Made by a program: the position numbers and the translations under genes. Shown here piece by piece: positions 26,487 to 36,374 of a stretch of DNA of 64,000 nt (within the stretch, counting starts at the first letter, position 1; every line of letters begins with the position of its first letter). A model generated the notes under the pieces. That model was not told the DNA's origin, searched no databases, and was given only the letters and a program-made list of their open reading frames with translations. The stretch covers positions 124,001 through 188,000 of the forward strand of contig JAFVSJ010000005.1 of NCBI GenBank assembly GCA_017503805.1, read 5' to 3'. This stretch comes from Tidjanibacter sp. (GTDB taxonomy: Bacteria; Bacteroidota; Bacteroidia; Bacteroidales; Rikenellaceae).

Positions 26487-27081
26487 CTTCAAAACATATA
26501 CCATCAACTTTCTCGAGTCGTGCCATAAGTTGATCTACCAAGGAGAGTCTCACGGCAAGCTTCATTGAGCACATATTGTCGAACGTCTGCTCCACAATCT
26601 TTGGCCCCACCGCTTTAACCGCCCTCATAACTCCATCCATACTCTCAAACGGATAGCGAATGGCAAATATCTTGTCCACTGTTCGTTCCTCTATCTTTGC
26701 CACGTCGAGAACGGCCGTTGTAGATTCGCGATAGGCCTCAATCAACCCCGGCACTCCGAGTTTTGTGCCACCAAACCACCTCACCACCACGACCAAACAA
26801 TCGGTAATATTGCGAGAAAGTAGCTGTCCCAGAATGGGTTTGCCGGCAGTACCCGATGGCTCGCCATCATCATTAGCCCTCCACTCCTCGCCCTTTGGCC
26901 CAAGGCGGTAGGCATAGCAGTGGTGCGTCGCATCATAGAATTTCTTGCGTAGAGGCTCCATAATATCCCTCACCTGCTCTGCGGAGGTGACGTGGTATGC
27001 CAACGCAAGGAACTTGCTGCTACGCTCCTTGATAACGGCTTCGGCAGTGCCGACAATGGTGGTATAGGTATCTTCTGCCAC
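26473..27081 (-). CDS. yigZ: IMPACT/YigZ family protein
   Basis: A 202-residue UPF0029 protein. Family marks are the ERSSKFLA segment near residue 18, THHCYAYRLG near residue 52, NDDGEPSGTAGKPILG near residue 70 and VVVVRWFGGTKLGVPGLIEAY near residue 97. Eukaryotic IMPACT regulates translation via GCN1; the bacterial function is not established. It lies between lepB and uvrA and is translationally linked to uvrA by overlap. Confidence 0.9.
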   Translation of the reverse strand: MAEDTYTTIVGTAEAVIKERSSKFLALAYHVTSAEQVRDIMEPLRKKFYDATHHCYAYRLGPKGEEWRANDDGEPSGTAGKPILGQLLSRNITDCLVVVVRWFGGTKLGVPGLIEAYRESTTAVLDVAKIEERTVDKIFAIRYPFESMDGVMRAVKAVGPKIVEQTFDNMCSMKLAVRLSLVDQLMARLEKVDGICFEDEEV

Positions 27082-27104
27082 GATTTGAGAGTTGAAGTAA
27101 AGGT

Positions 27105-28466
27105 TTACTTGTGATTCTTAAACATCCTGTTCCAGCGAATATTACTCGGGAAACTCTTGAACTTATCCAGCGAGAGCCATACAAACGAAGGAGTACCAAC
27201 AATGTGATCCTCGGGGACAAACCCCCAGAAACGCGAGTCGGCCGACATATGGCGGTTGTCACCCATCATAAAATAGTAATCCATCGCAAATGTGTACTTA
27301 TCGGTTTTCTCTCCGTCGATAAAAATATCGTCACCTTCGACCTCGAGATCGTAGCCTTCGTAATTCTTGATAATTCGCTCATAAATGGGCAGATTAGCAG
27401 TCGTAAGCTCAACCGTAGCACCCTTAGACGGCATCCAGAGGGGGCCGAAGTTATCCTCTGTCCAAGTAAACGAATCGTCATTGGGGAAGATCGCAGAGAA
27501 TGTTTCGGTACTCTCATTGCGCGTAACCGAGACCACATTCTGCATCCCCTCAAGCATCTCTACTGCTTTATTGGTCAATGGCATAGCATAGATGCCACTG
27601 CTTGCCGAATAGTGCAAATCATCGGGCGAAACACCAAGTCGCTCGATAGCTTTTGCGCTCAAAGGCGAGGATGTCTGCACAAAGTAGATATATTGTTGGT
27701 CATCAATATAATTCTGCTCAACGCCATTCACATAGAGGACTCCGTGTTCGATATGCAGCGTGTCACCCGGCAGGGCCACACACCTCTTGACGTAGTGTTC
27801 GCGTTTATCTACGGGGCGAGCCACCACATTGTACTGTTTTTCGAGTAATTGGCGACCTCGAGCCTCACCATAAGCAGATGTAAACTGACGCACAATATCG
27901 TAATAAGTCTCATTTTGGCGTTCCAGAATGACAGTATCTCCTGCGGGGAAGTTGAAAACCACTACATCCCCCCTCTCCACGTCGCGCATACCTGCCAAGC
28001 GCTTATAGGGGCGAGAGATTGCCTCCGAATAGGACTTTGTCCCCCACGGAGTAGTGTGGTGCATCAGTGGCAACGACAGAGGAGTGTTTGGGAGTCGTGG
28101 TCCATAGGTAGACTTGCTAACGTATAGATAATCACCAACCAGCAGAGTTTTCTCCATCGATGAAGTGGGAATTGTGTACATCTGAAAGAAGTAGGTGTTG
28201 ATGAGTGTCGCAAATACAAGTGCAAAAACAATCGCATCCACCCAACTCCAAATCTCCTTATAGGTTTTGTTATTCTTCTTGAGTTCCAAGTGCTTATCCC
28301 AACGCACGAGTCGCGCCAGATACTTTGTGATGTAAATATCGAAAATCACAGGGACACCCAGCAACATCCAAAGGCTTTCGGTCCACACCACAAACCACAG
28401 AACATAAATCAATGTAACGACGGCAAACTTAAACCATCTATTTTTGAGTATATTTTTCATAATCAA
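27105..28466 (-). CDS. lepB: Signal peptidase I with large central insertion
   Basis: 453 residues, membrane-anchored by two N-terminal hydrophobic segments (about 12-45 and 75-95). Catalytic Ser103 is in YTIPTSSMEKTLLVGD and catalytic Lys227 in YVKRCVALPGD. The last conserved boxes are YYFMMGDNRHMSADSR and WGFVPEDHIVG near residue 400. Insertions of roughly 50 residues between the Ser and Lys boxes and about 130 before the GDNR box make it much longer than E. coli LepB, a Bacteroidales trait. The start may also be the ATG 6 bases inside. It directly follows dapB with no gap. Confidence 0.94.
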   Translation of the reverse strand: MIMKNILKNRWFKFAVVTLIYVLWFVVWTESLWMLLGVPVIFDIYITKYLARLVRWDKHLELKKNNKTYKEIWSWVDAIVFALVFATLINTYFFQMYTIPTSSMEKTLLVGDYLYVSKSTYGPRLPNTPLSLPLMHHTTPWGTKSYSEAISRPYKRLAGMRDVERGDVVVFNFPAGDTVILERQNETYYDIVRQFTSAYGEARGRQLLEKQYNVVARPVDKREHYVKRCVALPGDTLHIEHGVLYVNGVEQNYIDDQQYIYFVQTSSPLSAKAIERLGVSPDDLHYSASSGIYAMPLTNKAVEMLEGMQNVVSVTRNESTETFSAIFPNDDSFTWTEDNFGPLWMPSKGATVELTTANLPIYERIIKNYEGYDLEVEGDDIFIDGEKTDKYTFAMDYYFMMGDNRHMSADSRFWGFVPEDHIVGTPSFVWLSLDKFKSFPSNIRWNRMFKNHK

Positions 28467-29162
28467 TTATATAGCCAAGAAATCATCCATTCCGAAAACA
28501 CCTTTGCGGCCCACCAACCACTCTGCTGCCAAAACCGCACCAAGTGCCAACCCACGACGCGACTTTGCACTATGTGATATGGAGAGTGTATCCTCCTCAG
28601 ACTCATAGGTAACCGTGTGAATACCCGGCACTTCGCCCTCACGATAGGAGATAATATCACCCCTCTCTACGTGGAGTTTACCGTCGCTGGCACTCTCCAT
28701 TTCGGTCGCAAGAGTCCAAGCTGTTCCGCTCGGAGCATCGAGTTTGTGGACGTGGTGAGTCTCCTCTATTTTTACTTCATATTGAGGCAGTTGCGCCATT
28801 ACTTTAGCGAGCCAACGGTTTAGTCTGAAGAGTACGTTTACGCCAAGCGAGTAGTTGGAAGAGTAGAAAAAAGCACCGTTAAGGTTGCCGCATAGAGTGT
28901 CTATCTCATTCTTTTGCTCAATCCAACCTGTTGATCCCGAGAGTGTAGGAACGCCACACATTAAGCATCTCTTTATGTTATCATAGGCAGTTGCCGGAGA
29001 GGTGAACTCGATAGCCACATCGACTCCTTTCATATTCTCTTTGCAATCAAGCAAGTAGCTATTGTCCACGTCGATTGTGAGCACCACTTTGTGGCCTCTT
29101 TCGACAAGGACTTTCTCGATCTCCTTGCCCATCTTGCCGTATCCGATTATCGCAACATTCAT
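28467..29162 (-). CDS. dapB: 4-hydroxy-tetrahydrodipicolinate reductase
   Basis: A 231-residue NAD(P)H-dependent reductase of the diaminopimelate/lysine pathway. Seen: Rossmann GYGKMGKEIE at the N terminus, EFTSPATAYDN near residue 53, SGSTGW near residue 75 and the catalytic ETHHVHKLDAPSGTA segment near residue 135. It is slightly shorter than E. coli DapB, as in other Bacteroidales. It starts the six-gene run to the methyltransferase and has its own promoter, divergent from truA. Confidence 0.95.
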   Translation of the reverse strand: MNVAIIGYGKMGKEIEKVLVERGHKVVLTIDVDNSYLLDCKENMKGVDVAIEFTSPATAYDNIKRCLMCGVPTLSGSTGWIEQKNEIDTLCGNLNGAFFYSSNYSLGVNVLFRLNRWLAKVMAQLPQYEVKIEETHHVHKLDAPSGTAWTLATEMESASDGKLHVERGDIISYREGEVPGIHTVTYESEEDTLSISHSAKSRRGLALGAVLAAEWLVGRKGVFGMDDFLAI

Positions 29163-29191
29163 ACGTGTAGTGTCAATTTTGATTTATTCTA

Positions 29192-29225
29192 CAAAAATAG
29201 CGAATATTTCCGTATATTTGTCAAA
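29192..29225. promoter_or_regulatory. Divergent promoters of dapB and truA
   Basis: On the minus strand TATTTTTG (29192-29199) with TTTG 22 bases upstream (29222-29225) serves dapB. On the plus strand TATATTTG (29213-29220) is a consensus -7 box for truA, 28 bases before its ATG; its -33 element is not evident. The two promoters overlap. Confidence 0.55.
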
Positions 29226-29247
29226 CGAAATCGCAAAAAGAGTTATT

Positions 29248-29979
29248 ATGCGCTACTTTGCCGAACTTTCATATAAAGGTACAGCCTACTGCGGTTGGCA
29301 GCGTCAACCCAATGCTTCGTCGGTGCAACAGACCATCGAGGAGGCTATGACGACTATTCTGCGAGAGAACATAGAGATTGTAGGAGCCGGTCGTACTGAT
29401 ACGGGGGTTCACGCCGCTTTCTACGTCATTCACTTTGACGCAACACGACCAATCAAGGACGCGCAATCGTTTGTTTATCACCTCAATGCGCTCTTGCCCG
29501 AGGATATAGCATTCTTGCACATATATCAAGTTGCCGACGATGCGCACGCGCGATTCGATGCCATTGAGAGGGAGTATCGCTACTACATACAGACACGCAA
29601 GGACCCGTTCACTCGAGCCACAACCTGGCAGCTTACTACCCCACTCGACATTGATGCAATGAACAAGGCTGCGGCCACACTCATCAAAACCGAAGATTTC
29701 ACCACATTTGCCAAGCTCGGTAGTAATAATACCACTAATATTTGTCACGTCACTCGTGCCGAATGGGTGGAGATTGAGTGTGGAATGGTTGTTTTCATCT
29801 TCAGAGCCAACAGATTTTTGCGCAATATGGTCAGGGCGGTAGTTGGGACACTCGTTGATGTAGGCCGTGGCAAAATCACTCCTGGGCAATTTGCCGAGAT
29901 AGTCGCCTCGCGTGACCTCTCGCGCAGTTCCTCATCGGCGCCCGCGAGCGGTCTCTTTCTGACCGATGTCAAATATTAA
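29248..29979 (+). CDS. truA: tRNA pseudouridine synthase A (positions 38-40)
   Basis: 243 residues from MRYFAELSYKGTAYCGWQRQ. The catalytic Asp is in GAGRTDTGVHA near residue 50, with RFDAIEREYRYYI near residue 108 and the FLRNMVRAVVGTLVDVG segment near residue 195. The frame is open further upstream to 29062, but that part lies over dapB in the opposite direction, and the start at 29248 follows the predicted promoter. A terminator follows. Confidence 0.95.
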   Translation: MRYFAELSYKGTAYCGWQRQPNASSVQQTIEEAMTTILRENIEIVGAGRTDTGVHAAFYVIHFDATRPIKDAQSFVYHLNALLPEDIAFLHIYQVADDAHARFDAIEREYRYYIQTRKDPFTRATTWQLTTPLDIDAMNKAAATLIKTEDFTTFAKLGSNNTTNICHVTRAEWVEIECGMVVFIFRANRFLRNMVRAVVGTLVDVGRGKITPGQFAEIVASRDLSRSSSSAPASGLFLTDVKY

Positions 29980-29995
29980 TCCCATACCTACAAAC

Positions 29996-30026
29996 AAATA
30001 GCGGCTCCAAGTTGGAGCCGCTATTT
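29996..30026. terminator. Bidirectional terminator between truA and guaA
   Basis: A perfect 15-bp inverted repeat (29996-30010 with 30012-30026) flanked by A/T on both sides. It sits between convergent truA and guaA and closes the purine array. Confidence 0.85.
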
Positions 30027-30047
30027 AGTTTCGTATAAATCATTGTC

Positions 30048-31355
30048 TTATTCCCACTCAATGGTTGCCGAGGGTTTTGGAGACATATCGTAGCATACCC
30101 TATTTACATTGGGCACCTCCTCGAGAATACGTTTAGTAATCTTGTCGAGTATTGCCCAATCAATATGCTCAATCGAGGCGGTCATAGCATCTATCGTATT
30201 GACCGCACGAATGATAACGGGCCAATCATAGCTACGGGCGTTGTTCCTAACACCCACAGACTTGAAGTCGGGCACAATGGTAAAGTACTGCCAAACTTTC
30301 TTATCAAGACCTGCGATTGCAAACTCCTCGCGCAGAATTGCATCACTCTCCCTTACGGCCTCAAGCCTATCGCGAGTGATGGCACCAAGGCACCTCACGC
30401 CCAAACCGGGACCGGGGAATGGCTGGCGATAGACCATCTCGTAGGGCAGTCCAAGTTCAACGCCACAGGCCCTCACCTCATCTTTGAAGAGTTGTTTAAG
30501 AGGCTCTACGAGGCCAAACTTCATATCTTCGGGCAGGCCACCTACGTTGTGGTGCGACTTTACCATCTTGGCGGTCTTGGTACCGCTCTCCACGATATCG
30601 GGATATATTGTTCCTTGACCGAGGAAGTCTATGCCATCAAGTTTGCGGGCCTCCTCCTCAAACACTCTAATAAACTCGCCACCAATAATTTTCCTCTTCT
30701 GTTCGGGGTCCTCTACACCCTCGAGCTTTGTGAGGAAACGGTCGGTAGCGTCAACATAGACGAGGTTGGCACTGAGTTGCTTACCAAACACCTCCACGAC
30801 AGCCTCGCTCTCGCCCTTGCGCATCAGACCGTGGTTGACGTGTACGCAAACAAGGTTATTGCCGATGGCTTTGAGCAGAAGTGCAGCCACAACCGACGAA
30901 TCGACACCGCCCGACAAAGCCAACAACACCTTCTTATCGCCAACCTGCTGGCGAATCAGCTCAACTTGGTCGCTGATGAAGTTGGTCATATTCCAGTTAG
31001 CCTCAGCCTTGCAAGTATCAAAGACAAAGCTCTTTACGGCATCCTTAATTGCCTGCTCGTCATTAGTGAAAGCCTCGAGTTTCACCTCGCAACGGGCCTT
31101 GTCGTGACCAGCAGCGATAATAGGAAGACCTGCTTCGTAAATCTCGGGGAGCACATCTATCTCCACACCATCAATAACATTATTCTCACCGCCATTGATA
31201 ATCACACCTTTAACACCGGGCAAAGCCTTGAGTTCGGCTGCTGTGATATCGTGTGGATAAATCTCGCTATAGACACCAAGTGCACGGATTGCCCTTGCAA
31301 GTACTGTATTGTGGTGGCTACCGAGATCAAGTATTACAATCATATCTTGTTTCAT
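30048..31355 (-). CDS. guaA: GMP synthase with degenerate glutaminase domain
   Basis: Amidates XMP to GMP. The synthetase half is intact: PP-loop LALSGGVDSSVVAALL at about residues 145-160, the VHVNHGLMRKGE segment, GQGTIYPDIVES, KSHHNVGGLP, FPGPGLGVR and the terminal KPSATIEWE. The N-terminal glutaminase domain is reduced to roughly 115 residues: it begins normally (VILDLGSHHN, ELGVY-like strand, VIINGG), but after LPII the nucleophile motif GxCxG is missing and replaced by AAGHDKARC, and no HPE segment precedes the PP-loop. The total of 435 residues compares with about 510-525 for usual enzymes. It may use free ammonia or a separate glutaminase. It is the last gene of the purine array, 56 bases after guaB. 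Confidence 0.88.
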   Translation of the reverse strand: MKQDMIVILDLGSHHNTVLARAIRALGVYSEIYPHDITAAELKALPGVKGVIINGGENNVIDGVEIDVLPEIYEAGLPIIAAGHDKARCEVKLEAFTNDEQAIKDAVKSFVFDTCKAEANWNMTNFISDQVELIRQQVGDKKVLLALSGGVDSSVVAALLLKAIGNNLVCVHVNHGLMRKGESEAVVEVFGKQLSANLVYVDATDRFLTKLEGVEDPEQKRKIIGGEFIRVFEEEARKLDGIDFLGQGTIYPDIVESGTKTAKMVKSHHNVGGLPEDMKFGLVEPLKQLFKDEVRACGVELGLPYEMVYRQPFPGPGLGVRCLGAITRDRLEAVRESDAILREEFAIAGLDKKVWQYFTIVPDFKSVGVRNNARSYDWPVIIRAVNTIDAMTASIEHIDWAILDKITKRILEEVPNVNRVCYDMSPKPSATIEWE

Positions 31356-31411
31356 ATCTCTTTATGATAAAATAAGTGTACCAAAAAATCTACTCTAATA
31401 CCATTCTCCCC

Positions 31412-32884
31412 TTACTCTCCACGAGTGTAGTTGGGAGCCTCTTTTGTGATGGTCACATCGTGGGGGTGATTCTCCACCACAGCTGCCGAAGTTATGCGTA
31501 CGAACTTGGCATTGTGGAGCGCCTCGATATCTTTTGCGCCACAATATCCCATACCGGAACGCAAACCACCAATAAGTTGGTAGATAGTCTCGCTCAATGT
31601 ACCCTTGTAGGGAACGCGAGCTACGATACCCTCGGGCACAAACTTGCTCGAATCGCACTTTTCGCTCTGGAAGTACCTATCCTTCGAACCTGCCTGCATA
31701 GCCTCGATAGAGCCCATACCACGGTAGGACTTGAACTTACGGCCATTATAGATAATGGTCTCGCCGGGGGATTCCTCCACACCTGCAAGCATCGAACCCA
31801 TCATCACGCAGTCACCACCAGCCGCAAGAGCTTTCACTATATCGCCCGAGTAGCGCAAACCACCGTCGGCAATCACAGGCACGTCATACTTATGAGCAAC
31901 CTTTGCAGCATTGAAAATTGCGGAGAGCTGGGGCACACCCACACCTGCAACGATACGAGTAGTGCAAATCGAACCAGGGCCTATGCCTACCTTAATACCA
32001 TCGGCGCCTGCATTAATAAGGAACTCGGCCGCCTCGGCAGTTGCGATATTGCCCACCAATACATCAATATTGGGGAAGGCTGCCTTAACAGACTTGAGAG
32101 TATTAGTAACGTTAGCCGAGTGACCGTGCGCAGTATCGATTACGACTGCATCCACACCGGCCTCCACGAGAGCCTCTACCCTTTTGAGTGTATCGCTTGT
32201 AACGCCCACACCGGCCGCAACCCTTAGGCGACCTTTCTCATCTTTGCAGGCATTGGGATAGTCCTGAATCTTCGTGATATCACGATAGGTAATCAGACCT
32301 ATCAACCTATTATTTTCATCCACAACGGGAAGTTTCTCAATTTTGTTCTTAAGCAAAATCTTCGAGGCCTCCTGCAGGTCGGGATTATTGGTTGTGACCA
32401 GATTCTTGCAGGTCATCACCTCTGCAATCGGGAGCGACATATCGGTCTGGAAGCGGAGGTCTCGGTTGGTGACGATACCGATAAGTTTCATCTCTGCGTC
32501 AACCACCGGAATACCTCCGATATGGTTTTCCTTCATCAACCTCAATGCATCGCCTACGGTCTCATCCTTGGTGATAGTCACGGGATCGTAAATCATACCG
32601 CTCTCAGCCCTTTTCACTTTCCTAACTTGAGCTGCTTGGGCAGCGATGGACATATTCTTGTGAACCACACCGATGCCGCCCTCACGTGCGATGGCTATAG
32701 CCATCTCGGCCTCGGTTACTGTATCCATAGCAGCCGACACGACAGGTATATTCAAGCGGATATTGCGCGAAAAACGGCTGCCGAGCGATACCATATTGGG
32801 AGTCACCTCGGAGTAGGCTGGGATCAGTAGCACATCGTCGAAGGTCATACCCTCTTGTGCGATTTTCTCTTCGATAAAAGACAT
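31412..32884 (-). CDS. guaB: IMP dehydrogenase
   Basis: 490 residues; oxidises IMP to XMP with NAD+, the committed step to GMP. The barrel starts with the [14 protein letters not shown] segment; two CBS domains occupy about residues 95-205; the catalytic Cys lies in [15 protein letters not shown] near residue 305; and the mobile flap has the [10 protein letters not shown] segment near residue 400. Length is standard. It precedes guaA and follows purA after 12 bases. Confidence 0.96.
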   Translation of the reverse strand: MSFIEEKIAQEGMTFDDVLLIPAYSEVTPNMVSLGSRFSRNIRLNIPVVSAAMDTVTEAEMAIAIAREGGIGVVHKNMSIAAQAAQVRKVKRAESGMIYDPVTITKDETVGDALRLMKENHIGGIPVVDAEMKLIGIVTNRDLRFQTDMSLPIAEVMTCKNLVTTNNPDLQEASKILLKNKIEKLPVVDENNRLIGLITYRDITKIQDYPNACKDEKGRLRVAAGVGVTSDTLKRVEALVEAGVDAVVIDTAHGHSANVTNTLKSVKAAFPNIDVLVGNIATAEAAEFLINAGADGIKVGIGPGSICTTRIVAGVGVPQLSAIFNAAKVAHKYDVPVIADGGLRYSGDIVKALAAGGDCVMMGSMLAGVEESPGETIIYNGRKFKSYRGMGSIEAMQAGSKDRYFQSEKCDSSKFVPEGIVARVPYKGTLSETIYQLIGGLRSGMGYCGAKDIEALHNAKFVRITSAAVVENHPHDVTITKEAPNYTRGE

Positions 32885-32896
32885 AGTAGTATATAT

Positions 32897-34189
32897 TTAG
32901 AATTTCCTCAATTTTTCATCGATAATGATAGTCTTGCTACGGTCTGCGCCAACGGATATAACTCCGACCTTAACACCCGTAACCTCCTCTATTTTTCTCA
33001 CATAAGCCTTCGCAGCCTCGGGGAGAGCATCGAAACTCTTAACATCAGAGATATCTTCTTTCCAACCATCAAGTTCGATGAGTACAGGTTTGCATCGTGC
33101 AAGTTTAGCGATTGTTGCGGGAGGGTTCTCAATAACCTCACCATCAACCTCATAGCCCACACAAATAGAGACTTTATCAAGACCGGAAAGTACATCGAAA
33201 AGCATCAGAGCCCAAGAGTCAATACCCGCAAGGCGGCTCACATATCTTGCCACGACAGCATCAAACCAGCCCACCCTGCGAGGACGGCCGGTGACGGTGC
33301 CATATTCGTGACCGCGCTCTCGGATTTCCTCAGCTCTCTTATCGAACAGTTCGGTGGGGAATGGCCCCTCGCCTACTCTTGTGCAGTATGCTTTAGCCAC
33401 GCCAAGCACATTATCTATCCATTTGGGTGAGATACCTGCACCGACGGGCACACTTGCCGACGAGGGAGTCGAAGAGGTCACATAAGGATATGTGCCGTGG
33501 TCGATACAAAGCATCATACCTTGCGCACCCTCGAAGAGCACTTTTTTATCGCTCTCGAGAGCTTTGTTTATGAGTGCCGATGTGTCGCAAATCATATGAC
33601 CAATTTTGGCCGCCAACTCCATATATTGATCATATACAGTCTGGAAATCAAAAGTTTGGAGGCCCAGCATTTCCAACTCCATATTCTTGATTCGGATAGC
33701 CTCTTGAAGCCTCTCGGCGAAGTATTCGGGCTCGAGCAGGTCACCCATTCGGATGCCAACCCTGCTGTACTTATCCGAATATGCGGGGCCTATACCTTTC
33801 TTCGTGGTACCAATCTGCGAACCACCCTTGAGTGCCTCATAAGCGCCATCGAGTGCCGAGTGATAGGGCATAACCACGGCTGCTCTATCGGAGATGTAGA
33901 GTTGATAGTCGGTGATACCTTGTGTGTGCAATCTCTCAAGCTCCTCCACTACCGAAACAGGGTTGATAACCATACCATTAGCCATCACATTTACAGTCTT
34001 GGGGTTGAAGATTCCCGAGGGTATGCTCTGCAACGAATATTTGTGTCCATCAAACACGACGGTGTGGCCGGCATTATTACCGCCCTGATATCGCACTACC
34101 ATATCGGCACGGCAAGCAAAGTAGTCGGTAATTTTACCTTTGCCTTCATCGCCCCATTGCGATCCTATTACAACCAATCTTTCTGACAT
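32897..34189 (-). CDS. purA: Adenylosuccinate synthetase
   Basis: 430 residues; joins IMP and aspartate using GTP. Seen: GSQWGDEGKGKITD at the N terminus with the catalytic Asp, GGNNAGHTV near residue 37 with the catalytic His, GTTKKGIGPAYSDK near residue 127, EGAQGMMLCIDHGTYPYVTSS near residue 220 and TGRPRRVGWFD near residue 300. It lies 6 bases after purB, so the AMP branch genes purB-purA are adjacent. Confidence 0.96.
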   Translation of the reverse strand: MSERLVVIGSQWGDEGKGKITDYFACRADMVVRYQGGNNAGHTVVFDGHKYSLQSIPSGIFNPKTVNVMANGMVINPVSVVEELERLHTQGITDYQLYISDRAAVVMPYHSALDGAYEALKGGSQIGTTKKGIGPAYSDKYSRVGIRMGDLLEPEYFAERLQEAIRIKNMELEMLGLQTFDFQTVYDQYMELAAKIGHMICDTSALINKALESDKKVLFEGAQGMMLCIDHGTYPYVTSSTPSSASVPVGAGISPKWIDNVLGVAKAYCTRVGEGPFPTELFDKRAEEIRERGHEYGTVTGRPRRVGWFDAVVARYVSRLAGIDSWALMLFDVLSGLDKVSICVGYEVDGEVIENPPATIAKLARCKPVLIELDGWKEDISDVKSFDALPEAAKAYVRKIEEVTGVKVGVISVGADRSKTIIIDEKLRKF

Positions 34190-34195
34190 ATATCT

Positions 34196-35494
34196 CTACT
34201 CCTCGATTTTATTACGTTTGAAAATATAGTCCACATTCTTCATATAGTACTCAAGCGTGAAGCAGCCTTCGAGTTCTTCTTCCGTAAGAGTAGCCATCAC
34301 GGTAGGCTCTTGTTTGAGCAGTTCCTTGTAAGATGCGCCCTCGCTCATTGCTCTCATTGCCACAGGCTGAACAGTATCATACGCCTTCTCGCGAACAAAA
34401 CCCTTCTCGATGAGTGCGTTCATCACTCTTTGGGCAAAGATTACGCCATTGGTGCGATAGATGTTAGCCTTCATCTGCTCCTCAAACACCACCAGGTTGT
34501 CGAGGATGCCCATAAAGCGGTTGAGCATATAGTCGAGCAGGATAGTAGCATCGGGCATAATAATGCGTTCGGTGGCCGAGTGGGAGATATCTCTCTCGTG
34601 CCATAGGGCCACATTCTCATAGGCTGTAGCCATATAGCCTCTCAACACCCTTGCACAGCCACAGATGTTTTCACTGCTGATGGGGTTGCGTTTGTGAGGC
34701 ATTGCGCTCGAACCCTTCTGGCCTTTGCCGAAGGACTCCTCCACCTCGTGCACCTCGGTGCGCTGCAAATTCCTCACCTCAAGAGCCATCTGCTCAAGGC
34801 TTGCGCCGATTACGGCAAGGGTGGCCATATAGTATGCGTGGCGATCACGCTGGATGACCTGTGTGGAGATATTTGCGCTATCGATGCCGAGTTTTTCGCA
34901 CACATAATCCTGAACAAAGGGAGGAATGTTGGCGAAGTTACCCACTGCTCCACCAATCTTGCCTACCTCCACACCGCGTGCTGCCGTGCGGAAGCGCTCC
35001 AGATTGCGCCTCATCTCCTCGTACCAAAGTACCCACTTCAGTCCGAAGGAGGTAATGTCGGCGTGGATGCCGTGGGTGCGACCGATGCAGGGGGTATATT
35101 TGAACCTGAGTGCCTGCCTCTTGAGCACTTCGAGGAACTTCACAATATCCTCTTCGATAATCTTATTTGCCTGCGAAAAGAGGTAGCCATTGGCCGTATC
35201 AACCACATCTGTGCTGGTCAGACCATAGTGTACCCATTTGCGCTCCTCGCCGAGAGACTCGCTCACGGTACGAGTGAATGCCACGATATCGTGACGGGTT
35301 TGCAACTCAATCTCTTTGATACGGTCAATGTTGAAAGTTGCTTTTGCCCACAGCTTCTCTACATCCTCTGCTGGCACAACACCCAACTCTCTCCAAGCCT
35401 CTGCAGTGAGAATCTCCACTTTGAGGTAGGCATTAAACTTGTTCTCTTCGGTCCAAACTTGGCGCATCACCTCGCGCCCATATCTCTCTATCAT
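34196..35494 (-). CDS. purB: Adenylosuccinate lyase
   Basis: 432 residues of the fumarase/aspartase superfamily, acting twice in purine synthesis (SAICAR to AICAR, and adenylosuccinate to AMP). Seen: the RHDIVAF segment near residue 67, the [13 protein letters not shown] segment near residue 88, GRTHGIHAD near residue 140 and the signature [11 protein letters not shown] near residue 262. It starts 10 bases after folD. Confidence 0.96.
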   Translation of the reverse strand: MIERYGREVMRQVWTEENKFNAYLKVEILTAEAWRELGVVPAEDVEKLWAKATFNIDRIKEIELQTRHDIVAFTRTVSESLGEERKWVHYGLTSTDVVDTANGYLFSQANKIIEEDIVKFLEVLKRQALRFKYTPCIGRTHGIHADITSFGLKWVLWYEEMRRNLERFRTAARGVEVGKIGGAVGNFANIPPFVQDYVCEKLGIDSANISTQVIQRDRHAYYMATLAVIGASLEQMALEVRNLQRTEVHEVEESFGKGQKGSSAMPHKRNPISSENICGCARVLRGYMATAYENVALWHERDISHSATERIIMPDATILLDYMLNRFMGILDNLVVFEEQMKANIYRTNGVIFAQRVMNALIEKGFVREKAYDTVQPVAMRAMSEGASYKELLKQEPTVMATLTEEELEGCFTLEYYMKNVDYIFKRNKIEE

Positions 35495-35504
35495 AGTTGT
35501 TTAC

Positions 35505-36356
35505 TTATTTATTCATTTGGTGCAGATAACATTCGATCGTATTCTCCATCAGGCAGCAGCGGGTCATAGGGCCGCAACCGCCCGGCACGGGAGTGATAAC
35601 GGAAGCTTTCTCTTTGCAACCCTCAAAGTCTACGTCACCACAAAGTTTGCCTGTTTCGGGGTCACGATTGACACCTACGTCCATAATCACAACTCCTTCC
35701 GAAACCATATCTGCAGTAACAAACTTAGGTTTACCGATTGCCACAACAAGAATCTCAGCCGAACGTGTAACTTCTGCAAGATTCTGCGTGCGGCTATGGG
35801 CGATAGTTACGGTAGCATTGCGGTCAAGCAACAGTTTGGCCACGGGAAGACCTACGATATTACTGCGGCCGATAACCACAGCCCTCTTGCCCGCAATCTC
35901 TACTCCTGCCTTGTCGAGCAGTTCGATGATACCTTTAGGGGTACAAGCGACAATACACCTCTGTTTTTGCCAAAGTGCTGCCACATTTTTGGGATGGAAA
36001 CCATCAACATCTTTCTCGTGGCTGATTGTCTCGATGATTTTACTCTCGCTAATATGTTTGGGCAGAGGAAGTTGCACCAAGATGCCATCGACATCCTTAT
36101 CAGCATTAAGTTCTTCAACAAGTGCAACAAGTTCGCTCTCTGTGATATCCTCGGGTTTAGTGATGGTTGTATTTCTAAATCCCACCTCCTCGGAGTCTTT
36201 GGCCTTTCCCGTAACATAGGAAACGCTGGCGGGGTCATTACCAACGAGAATCACAACCAGATGAGGAGGTCTGCCATATTGTTCGGTATATTTCACCACG
36301 TCGGCTGCCATCTTTTGTTTCATCTCGGCAGCCAACTCTTTACCACTGATAATCAT
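35505..36356 (-). CDS. folD: Bifunctional methylenetetrahydrofolate dehydrogenase/cyclohydrolase
   Basis: 283 residues; makes 10-formyl-tetrahydrofolate, the one-carbon donor used by PurN and PurH encoded in the same array. Seen: SYVTGKAKDSEEVGF near residue 48 with the catalytic Lys, LVQLPLPKH near residue 95, DVDGFHPKN near residue 118 and VVIGRSNIVGLPVAKLL near residue 162. The usual PGGVGPMT box reads PGGCGPMTRCC near residue 262, so three Cys replace common residues around the folate/NADP site. Function is probably retained, since the other boxes are intact. Confidence 0.94.
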   Translation of the reverse strand: MIISGKELAAEMKQKMAADVVKYTEQYGRPPHLVVILVGNDPASVSYVTGKAKDSEEVGFRNTTITKPEDITESELVALVEELNADKDVDGILVQLPLPKHISESKIIETISHEKDVDGFHPKNVAALWQKQRCIVACTPKGIIELLDKAGVEIAGKRAVVIGRSNIVGLPVAKLLLDRNATVTIAHSRTQNLAEVTRSAEILVVAIGKPKFVTADMVSEGVVIMDVGVNRDPETGKLCGDVDFEGCKEKASVITPVPGGCGPMTRCCLMENTIECYLHQMNK

Positions 36357-36374
36357 ATATTTCGCTATTTATAA

